64,000 nt of DNA from JACPYM01 sp031423495 (GTDB taxonomy: Bacteria > Acidobacteriota > Blastocatellia > RBC074), in contig JANPFP010000219.1 of the NCBI GenBank assembly GCA_031423495.1, positions 1 to 64,000 of the forward strand, given 5' to 3'. A program made the translations under genes and the position numbers. This document shows, in pieces, positions 58,171-64,000 of the stretch. The notes under the pieces were generated by a model that did not search any database, was not told where the DNA came from, and saw only the letters and a list, made by a program, of their open reading frames with translations. The stretch's first letter is position 1, and each line of letters opens with the position of its first letter.

Positions 58171-58430
58171 TGTGGGATTTGGTCTTTACCAAACAAGCGC
58201 GAAAAGATGCGCGCAAATTGGCGTCGGCAGGCTTGCGCGCCAAAGCCGAAACCTTGCTAGAAATCCTGCGCGACAACCCGTTTCAAAATCCGCCGCCTTA
58301 CGAAAAGCTGTTGGGTGATTTGGCAGGGTCTTATTCGCGCCGCATCAATATTCAACACCGATTGGTTTATCAGGTTTACGAAGACGAACAAGTCGTCAAA
58401 GTCATTCGGATGTGGACGCATTACGAATAA
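58170..58430 (+). CDS. YoeB/Txe-type mRNA endonuclease toxin
   Basis: This 86-residue toxin of the RelE superfamily cleaves mRNA on the ribosome. It opens MWDLVFTKQARKDARKLASA, has the NPPPYEKLLGDLAGSYSRRI block (about 48-67) and ends VIRMWTHYE, keeping the catalytic Arg, His and Tyr positions of YoeB. ATG 58170 overlaps the antitoxin stop; a longer frame from 58146 is not the family start. It ends 17 bp before sufD. Confidence 0.9.
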   Translation: MWDLVFTKQARKDARKLASAGLRAKAETLLEILRDNPFQNPPPYEKLLGDLAGSYSRRINIQHRLVYQVYEDEQVVKVIRMWTHYE

Positions 58431-58447
58431 GCTGGCACGAAGCAGAT

Positions 58448-59776
58448 ATGACACAATCAGCAAAAGAGAAGGACAAACAATTTTCAGCTTATCGAACGCT
58501 CGCCCAGCAACGCGAAGCGAACGCTCCGGCGTGGTTGGTGAACCTGCGCGCCAAAGCCGCCGAGCGGTTTGAGGCGTTGGATTTTCCTACGACGCGCGAC
58601 GAAGCGTGGAAGTACACCAACATCGCGTCCATCTTGAAAGCGCAATTGCAACAGCCGCTCGCGCTTGATCTGGCGGGCGTTTCGGCTGAGACGCTTGCGT
58701 CGTTTACTTACAACGAAACGCGCCAGAGCCAACTTGTATTCATCAACGGATTTTTTGCCGAAACGCTTTCCGACCTGAGCGCGCTTTCTGCGGGCGTGGT
58801 CGTCAGCAGCTTGGCGAACGTACCAACCGAAGCCGCCCACCTCGTAGGCAAGCAATTGGCTACGCAAGCCGATCATCTTGATCACACGTTCACGGCGCTC
58901 AACACGGCGAACCTCAATGACGGTGCGTTGGTTTATCTGCCTAAAGGTAAAGCCTTAGAGACGCCGATTCACTTGTTGTTTGTTTCGACTGAAAACGCGC
59001 TGTCGCATCCGCGCGTGTTGATCGTGGCTGACGAAGGCTCTGTCTCAACGGTGGTTGAAAGTTACGTCTCGTTGCACGAATCGGTTTCTTTCTCGAACGC
59101 CGTGACTGAAGTCGTCACGCAAGCAGGCGCGGTGCTGGATCATTACCGCTTGCAACTCGAAAGCGAGCGCGCCTTTCACATCGGCACGACGCAAGTCGCG
59201 CAAGAACGCGGCAGCCGCTATGCGTCTTATGTCATATCGCTTGGAGCGGCCATTACGCGCCACGACTTGAATATCAAGCTCAATGACGAACGCACCGAAA
59301 CCGAGATGGATGGCCTTTACGTCGTGACGGGCAATCAGCATTGCGATCATCATTCGACGATGGATCACGCTTATCCGAACTGCACGAGTAAGCAACTTTA
59401 TAAGGGAATTCTCGACGACAGCGCGCGAGCCGTGTTCAACGGCGTCGTATACGTCCGCGAAGGTGCAATCCAAACCGACGCCAAACAACTCAACAAGAAC
59501 CTGTTGCTCTCGGCCAACGCGCACGTAGACACCAAGCCGCAACTCGAAATTTTTGCCGACGACGTGAAATGTGCGCACGGCGCTACGGTGGGACAGTTAG
59601 AAGACGAAGAATTGTTTTATCTCGCAGCGCGTGGCATTTCGCCTGACCGCGCGCGGGCTTTGCTGACTTACGGTTTCGCCGAAGACGTGATCAGCAAGAT
59701 CAAAATTGCTTCGGTGCATAAGGCGCTGGATCAAGCCGTATTGGATAAGTTGCATCAAGACCTGGAGGTTGAATAA
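58448..59776 (+). CDS. sufD: SufD, Fe-S scaffold subunit
   Basis: This 442-residue partner of SufB in the SufBC2D complex starts at ATG 58448; the frame is open upstream through the toxin end. Conserved parts include PTTRDEAWKYTNIASIL (about 51-67), NDGALVYLPKGKALETPIHL (about 157-176), TEMDGLYVVTGNQHCDHHST and VKCAHGATVGQLEDEELFYL (about 376-395), with the His shared by SufB/SufD proteins. Its start has only a weak ribosome site, so translation may depend on coupling across the preceding toxin gene. Confidence 0.96.
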   Translation: MTQSAKEKDKQFSAYRTLAQQREANAPAWLVNLRAKAAERFEALDFPTTRDEAWKYTNIASILKAQLQQPLALDLAGVSAETLASFTYNETRQSQLVFINGFFAETLSDLSALSAGVVVSSLANVPTEAAHLVGKQLATQADHLDHTFTALNTANLNDGALVYLPKGKALETPIHLLFVSTENALSHPRVLIVADEGSVSTVVESYVSLHESVSFSNAVTEVVTQAGAVLDHYRLQLESERAFHIGTTQVAQERGSRYASYVISLGAAITRHDLNIKLNDERTETEMDGLYVVTGNQHCDHHSTMDHAYPNCTSKQLYKGILDDSARAVFNGVVYVREGAIQTDAKQLNKNLLLSANAHVDTKPQLEIFADDVKCAHGATVGQLEDEELFYLAARGISPDRARALLTYGFAEDVISKIKIASVHKALDQAVLDKLHQDLEVE

Positions 59777-61017
59777 ATGCAGGCCGCTCAGAAAAGTCCT
59801 GTGAAATTTGAGGTCGAGCGCATCCGCGCCGACTTCCCGATTTTGCATCGTCAGATCAACGGCAAGCCGTTGGTTTATTTCGACAACGCGGCGACTTCGC
59901 AAAAACCGCAGGTCGTGATTGACGCGTTGGCGCGCTATTACAGCGAGACGAATTCCAACGTGCATCGCGGCGTACACACGTTGAGCCAACTAGCGACGCG
60001 CGATTATGAAGGCGCGCGCACGATCATCCGCCGCTTTCTCAATGCCGCCGATGACAAAGAAATCATTTACACCGCTGGCACGACGGCGAGCATCAATCTC
60101 GTAGCGCAAACTTATGGGCGCAAGTTCATCAAGGCGGGCGATGAGATCATCATTTCGACCATCGAACATCACGCCAACATCGTGCCGTGGCAGATGCTGT
60201 GCGAAGAGACCGGTGCGGTCTTGCGCGTCATCCCTTGCAACGACGCGGGCGAATTGGTGATGGATGAATATGAAAAGCTGCTCAACCCTCGCACCAAACT
60301 CGTCACGGTCAATCACGTCGCCAACGCGCTCGGCACGATCAATCCGGTTGAACGCATTATCGAACTCGCGCACGCGCACGACGCTGTCGTGCTGATTGAC
60401 GGCGCGCAATCGGCTCCGCATTTCAAAGTAGACGTGCGTGCGATGGATTGCGATTTCTTTGTTTTCTCAGGCCACAAGGTTTGCGGCCCGACGGGCATCG
60501 GCGTGTTGTATGGCAAACCGCACCTGCTCGAATCAATGCCGCCGTGGCAAGGCGGCGGCGATATGATTCGCGTGGTGACGCTTGAGAAAACGACCTACAA
60601 CGATTTGCCTTACAAGCTCGAAGCCGGTACGCCGAATATCGAAGGCGCGATTGGCTTGGGCGTCGCGATTGAATACCTCGAAAGCATCGGCCTCGACGCG
60701 ATTGCGGCTTATGAACAGGAGTTGCTGGATTACGCGACCGAACTCATCGGCGCGCTGCCCGGCGTAAAAATCATCGGTACGGCGCGCGCAAAGGCGAGTG
60801 TCTTGTCGTTCGTACTCGACGAAATTCATCCGCACGACATCGGCACGATTCTCGATCAGGACGGCATCGCCATCCGCGCCGGACACCATTGCGCCCAACC
60901 CGTCATGCAACGCTTTAACGTACCTGCCACCGCCCGCGCTTCGTTCGCTTTTTACAACACGAAAGCCGAAATTGATGCGCTGGCCGAAGGCATTCAAAAA
61001 GTAACAACGATATTCAG

Positions 61018-61021
<4 letters not shown>
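59777..61021 (+). CDS. sufS: SufS, cysteine desulfurase
   Basis: This 414-residue PLP enzyme takes sulfur from cysteine. It begins right after the sufD stop. Motifs: VYFDNAATSQKPQVVIDALA (about 33-52), the TIEHHANIVPW loop, VLIDGAQSAPHFKVDV (about 198-213), the PLP lysine in FSGHKVCGPTGIG (about 227-239), and the active-site Cys in RAGHHCAQPVMQRF (about 375-388). With SufU next to it, this is the SufS-SufU type system. The stop codon TAG (61019-61021) lies inside the first unit of a heptamer repeat array. Confidence 0.96.
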
Positions 61022-61106
<85 letters not shown>

Positions 61107-61108
61107 CT

Positions 61109-61561
61109 ATGTCTGAGATAAACGCCCTCTATCAAGAAGTCATCCTCGATCACAACAAGAAGCCGCGCAATTTCAAAGTGCTGGAAACGGCTACGACGAT
61201 GCAGGACGGACACAATCCGCTGTGCGGCGACCGGCTGACGCTCTATCTCGAATGCGACGGCGACACGATCAAAGACGTAGCTTTTCAAGGTTCGGGCTGC
61301 GCGATCTCAAAAGCCTCAGCTTCGATGATGACGACTGTGGTTAAAGGCAAGTCGAAAGCCGAAGCCGCGACGATGTTCACTGAGTTTCATCAAATGGTGA
61401 AAGGCGAACTCGATCCCGAAACGCAGGAAAATCATTTAGGACGGCTGAAAATCTTTGCGGGCGTACGCGAATTTCCGGCGCGAGTGAAATGCGCCAGCTT
61501 GTCGTGGCATACATTGCACGCGGCGTTGGATGGAAGTGCGGAAGCGGTTTCAACAGAGTAA
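61109..61561 (+). CDS. sufU: SufU-type sulfur-accepting protein
   Basis: This 150-residue zinc protein accepts persulfide sulfur from SufS and passes it to SufBCD. The metal/sulfur ligands are visible: NPLCGDRLTL (Cys about 42), GSGCAISKASASMM (Cys about 67) and RVKCASLSWHTLH (Cys about 129), plus the Asp in the CGD motif. It is an IscU homologue without the HSP70-binding LPPVK-like motif, as expected for SufU. No ribosome site is obvious because the heptamer array occupies the upstream DNA. It is the last gene of the operon. Confidence 0.95.
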   Translation: MSEINALYQEVILDHNKKPRNFKVLETATTMQDGHNPLCGDRLTLYLECDGDTIKDVAFQGSGCAISKASASMMTTVVKGKSKAEAATMFTEFHQMVKGELDPETQENHLGRLKIFAGVREFPARVKCASLSWHTLHAALDGSAEAVSTE

Positions 61562-61669
61562 AACGCTGTGTTTAAGAATTACACAGCTTGTATACGCTGA
61601 CGACGAACCATGCGGTGACTCTGACGATGTTCTTGCTGGGTTCTTAAATCGGTTGAGTTAAGTTTACGC

Positions 61670-61737
61670 AAGTGGCCCCGCTTTCACGCGGAATGTATTG
61701 AATAAGCAATACATTCCGCGTGAGAGCGGGACTACTT
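61670..61737. repeat. Long hairpin downstream of the suf operon
   Basis: Arms of 31 bp (61670-61700 and 61707-61737) match at 28 positions, with a 6-nt loop AATAAG. The inner 17 bp (TCACGCGGAATGTATTG) is perfect. There is no T-run, so a classic terminator is unlikely; it may still end or stabilise the suf transcript. A smaller GCTGTGT/ACACAGC hairpin lies at 61565-61587, right after the sufU stop. Confidence 0.8.
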
Positions 61738-61817
61738 GCTTCTGGGTTTATCTCTTGGCGAACTATAGAGATGCGTTAGTCGCGTTGATTGAGGCCAGCG
61801 TCGCCAATGGTTTGTTA

Positions 61818-62279
61818 TTACGGGCAACCCGCGCCGTGGGGTACGAGGCTGCCATCCGAGCAACGTTTCAACCCATCATTTTCCTCATCGTTAAATGCCG
61901 CCGCCGCTCCCGCTGGCGCTGGTGTGCTCTGCCAGTCATCGGGAATTTGCAGCCCGCCAAAACTGCCAATTTGAAAGAGTTGGGTTTTGACCAGCACAAA
62001 CATCGCTTTGTCGAAAGGCATAAGATTCCTTCCGCGAAAGGCGGCTGGGCAGAGGCTTTCCACCAGTCGTGCATACTCTGCCAAGTTATTGCCTGTAACA
62101 TTCGTCCGGCCTGCATTGCCCTGTATCGTCGCCAACAGCCCGACTTGCTCGATATGAGATTCGAGCAGCGTTTGCAGGGTTCCAGTGAATTGCTGGTCAT
62201 TCGCTTTATTCACAATCTTCGTGAACGTCTCAGCGTATGAGTCGGTGAAGTCTCCGAGGGTTGGTGCTTGAATTGCCAT
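61818..62279 (-). CDS. Small hypothetical protein
   Basis: This 153-residue protein starts at ATG 62279, 6 bp after AAAGGAGAA; a longer frame runs into the upstream gene. It opens MAIQAPTLGDFTDSYAETFT and consists mainly of helical segments (FTKIVNKANDQQFTGTLQTL, NNLAEYARLVESL). The C-terminus is Ala/Pro-rich and ends in a short Cys-containing tail (RCSDGSLVPHGAGCP). No signal peptide or membrane helix is seen. I do not recognise a family. It follows the beta-propeller gene by 19 bp. Confidence 0.6.
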   Translation of the reverse strand: MAIQAPTLGDFTDSYAETFTKIVNKANDQQFTGTLQTLLESHIEQVGLLATIQGNAGRTNVTGNNLAEYARLVESLCPAAFRGRNLMPFDKAMFVLVKTQLFQIGSFGGLQIPDDWQSTPAPAGAAAAFNDEENDGLKRCSDGSLVPHGAGCP

Positions 62280-62298
62280 AGTGAATTCTCCTTTACGT

Positions 62299-64000
62299 TT
62301 ATCTGAAATTATCAATCGCCCAGAGAGCGATTGCGGTGGATTGTTTGCTGAAATAGATCGAACGCGAATCGGGCGACCAAGCCAGTCCGGCAAAATAGAC
62401 GAAAGGTTCTTCGCGCGCGCGCAATTTTTCGGCGCGTCCATCTGTTAGCGAAATCGTCCAGAGTTCGTCTCTGCCGTTGATGTGCCTGGTGAAAGCGGCT
62501 TGCCGGGCGTCAGGGGCGAGCAGCAAGCTGCTCAAGTAAGCTGCCGATAAAAATGCAACCGGGGTAATGGCATTGTTGGCAAGCTCAATTTTTGATAGTT
62601 GAACATCCGTGATCGGACTTGAGACCGCAGCCCCCGCGTTGGCAAAAATGAGTTGATCGCCGTTGGGCAGCCAGCCGAGCAAACGCAACCGCCGGTCAGA
62701 ACGGTAATGGTTGTGCCGCTGGTCGGCTGCGGCGCTCATAAGATTCCAGTCACGCGGGCCTGAAACATTGCGCGTCGCCAAATAAATCAAACGGCTGCCG
62801 TCAGGCGACCAAAACGGACTCTGAAAGACCGCCATCGCATCAGTGTTGGCGGTGACATTCTCGGCATGACTGCCATCGCGATTGATCGTCCATACATTTG
62901 AGATATTGGCAGGTCTGGTGACGTAAGCCAGACGGTCACCTGTTGGTGACCAACTATAGGCAGGCGGAAATAGCCAATGAAAAGGTTGCGGCGAATAGCT
63001 GCCAGAGAAGACGCCTTCTTTCACCACAGCTTGCGCTTCGCTTCCGTCCCGATTCATCGTCCACAATGACCACCGGCCTGATTGCGGGCGCAGGAACGCC
63101 AGTTTGTCTTGTTGGGGCGACCAGCGCGGATCAAAAGCGTTTGCCTCAAGTTGAGCCGTTTGCGTCCCGTGGTTGTCGGTTACCTGAATCGTGCTATTCA
63201 TCAAGTTCATGGCGCTATCGGCTTGTTGATAAGCGACGGTTTGTCCGTCGGGCGCAAGCGCGGGGCTGAGTTCGAGCTGCTGGCCGCTGCTGATGCGAGT
63301 TTCGTCGCCCCTACTTAAATCGTAACGAAACAACGCGGCGGTGTTGCGTTCCGTGCGATAAAGAATGCGCTTGCCGTCCCTGGCGATATGCCACGGAGTG
63401 AGGTTTTCGTGGCCGAAGGTCAATTGCGTAGCTGGCTCTCCGTTGAGATAACCAGCGCAAAGTTGCCATACGCCAGCGCGTTTGCAGCGGTAAATGATGC
63501 GCTTGCCATCGGGATGCCAAAGCGGCGTCAGGTTGGCTTCTCCTTCACGCGACACTTGAATCGGCATACCGAGTTGTAAAGCATCCATCGCCCAAATCTG
63601 GCGTGTGCCGTTAGTGTCTTCCGCATAAGCGATCCAACGCTCATCTTGCGACAGCGCCATTTCGCTGATCTTGCATTTGCGCCGGTCGAAGTTGGTTAAG
63701 CGGAAGGTCGCTTTGGTTTGCAAATCGAGCGCACAAAGGTCGCACTCGGTCAGGTAAAAAATGCGTTTTTCATCTTGCGACCAGCGCAACAAAACCAGAA
63801 AACTCTGATTCAGCACGGTGACCAATTCAGCCTGACCACCCTGGCTGGAGATGCGCCAGATCTCGTGTTGGTCGTTGCGTGTCGAGACATAGATGAGTTG
63901 TTTGCCATCGGGCGACCACAACGGTTGAGCATCACGCCAGGCATCATTGGTGAGCCTGACGGCGTCGCCGTTGCGCAGGGGTTTCAGGTAAAGATCAACC
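62299..64000 (-). CDS. WD40/PD40-type beta-propeller protein (partial, continues past the window)
   Basis: This is at least 566 residues of an incomplete protein; the frame is open to the right edge. Repeated blades end in the TolB/PD40 motif: WSPDGKQLIYVSTR, WHPDGKRIIYR, WSPTGDRLAYV, WSPDGSRLIYLATR, and AWSPDSRSIYF near the end. Such propellers occur in TolB-like proteins and as the sensor part of large acidobacterial proteins with an N-terminal winged-helix or kinase domain. Which of these applies cannot be told, because the N-terminus is missing. It ends with ALWAIDNFR, 19 bp before the small hypothetical gene. Confidence 0.85.
   Translation of the reverse strand, partial: VDLYLKPLRNGDAVRLTNDAWRDAQPLWSPDGKQLIYVSTRNDQHEIWRISSQGGQAELVTVLNQSFLVLLRWSQDEKRIFYLTECDLCALDLQTKATFRLTNFDRRKCKISEMALSQDERWIAYAEDTNGTRQIWAMDALQLGMPIQVSREGEANLTPLWHPDGKRIIYRCKRAGVWQLCAGYLNGEPATQLTFGHENLTPWHIARDGKRILYRTERNTAALFRYDLSRGDETRISSGQQLELSPALAPDGQTVAYQQADSAMNLMNSTIQVTDNHGTQTAQLEANAFDPRWSPQQDKLAFLRPQSGRWSLWTMNRDGSEAQAVVKEGVFSGSYSPQPFHWLFPPAYSWSPTGDRLAYVTRPANISNVWTINRDGSHAENVTANTDAMAVFQSPFWSPDGSRLIYLATRNVSGPRDWNLMSAAADQRHNHYRSDRRLRLLGWLPNGDQLIFANAGAAVSSPITDVQLSKIELANNAITPVAFLSAAYLSSLLLAPDARQAAFTRHINGRDELWTISLTDGRAEKLRAREEPFVYFAGLAWSPDSRSIYFSKQSTAIALWAIDNFR

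Noticed and set aside
61698..62240. A 180-codon plus-strand frame opposite the small hypothetical gene
   Set aside because: It begins in the right arm of a hairpin and lies antisense to a frame with a better ribosome site and normal composition.

Overview
The window reads as a chromosomal segment of an acidobacterium, most likely of the class Blastocatellia. This is inferred from gene content, since there is no rRNA gene or species marker. The strongest pointers are three clusters of PadR regulators with very long orphan MacB/FtsX-type permeases (the acidobacterial duplicated orphan permease, or ADOP, type), an Oar-like TonB-dependent receptor beside a DUF1501/DUF1800 pair, and secreted proteins with carboxypeptidase-regulatory-like domains. 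No phage, integrase, transposase or CRISPR array is visible.

Layout. 1-939: the end of one gene, then about 845 bp of hairpin-rich DNA without a convincing gene, holding a (TGCGG)34 array. 940-9290: padR and three overlapping permease genes. 9311-12509: on the minus strand, a serine hydrolase and a Kef-type antiporter. 12590-15933: a second padR-permease unit with a structured leader. 16012-26681: a third unit, padR plus three permeases with a lumazine-binding-like protein and an exported amidohydrolase between them. Permeases of units 1 and 2 share one kind of N-terminal prefix and one kind of PadR. Those of unit 3 have a different prefix and a different PadR. In six of the seven permeases an in-frame ATG at the prefix/permease junction is preceded by a perfect GGAGG, while most full-length starts lack a Shine-Dalgarno.

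26791-36175 holds mixed genes: a palindromic repeat, a DUF4287/DUF5655 protein, a secreted protein with three tandem Cys-rich metal-binding-like domains, a TPR protein, tRNA-Met, PlsC, a GMC oxidoreductase, a type II restriction-modification pair with a PvuII-like N4-cytosine methyltransferase and an HNH nuclease, and a bacilliredoxin. 36414-43021: the Oar-like receptor, convergent to the DUF1501/DUF1800 genes. 43484-47098: hisS with its promoter, a small zinc-ribbon membrane protein, an M16 protein lacking the zinc-binding motif, and an L,D-transpeptidase. 47242-50843: an HNH protein behind a promoter-terminator unit that may be a small RNA or leader, a D-aminoacylase, and a DUF4258/YgiT/HTH toxin-antitoxin-like trio. 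50899-54347: two overlapping secreted regulatory-like-domain proteins.

54598-61561 is a SUF iron-sulfur operon: rrf2, sufB, ridA, sufC, yefM, yoeB, sufD, sufS, sufU. A palindrome close to the IscR type-1 box overlaps the rrf2 -35 hexamer, and a degenerate copy precedes sufB. The gene order includes an imine deaminase and a toxin-antitoxin pair. 61670-64000: a large hairpin, a small hypothetical protein and the C-terminal part of a beta-propeller protein that runs off the window.

At least three families of short repeats occupy intergenic gaps. One is a heptamer hairpin array that begins at the TAG stop codon of a gene in both of its copies. The best leads are the conserved internal starts in the permeases, the matching of PadR type to prefix type, the heptamer elements, the candidate RNA at 47813-48030 and the suf operon with its embedded toxin-antitoxin and operators.
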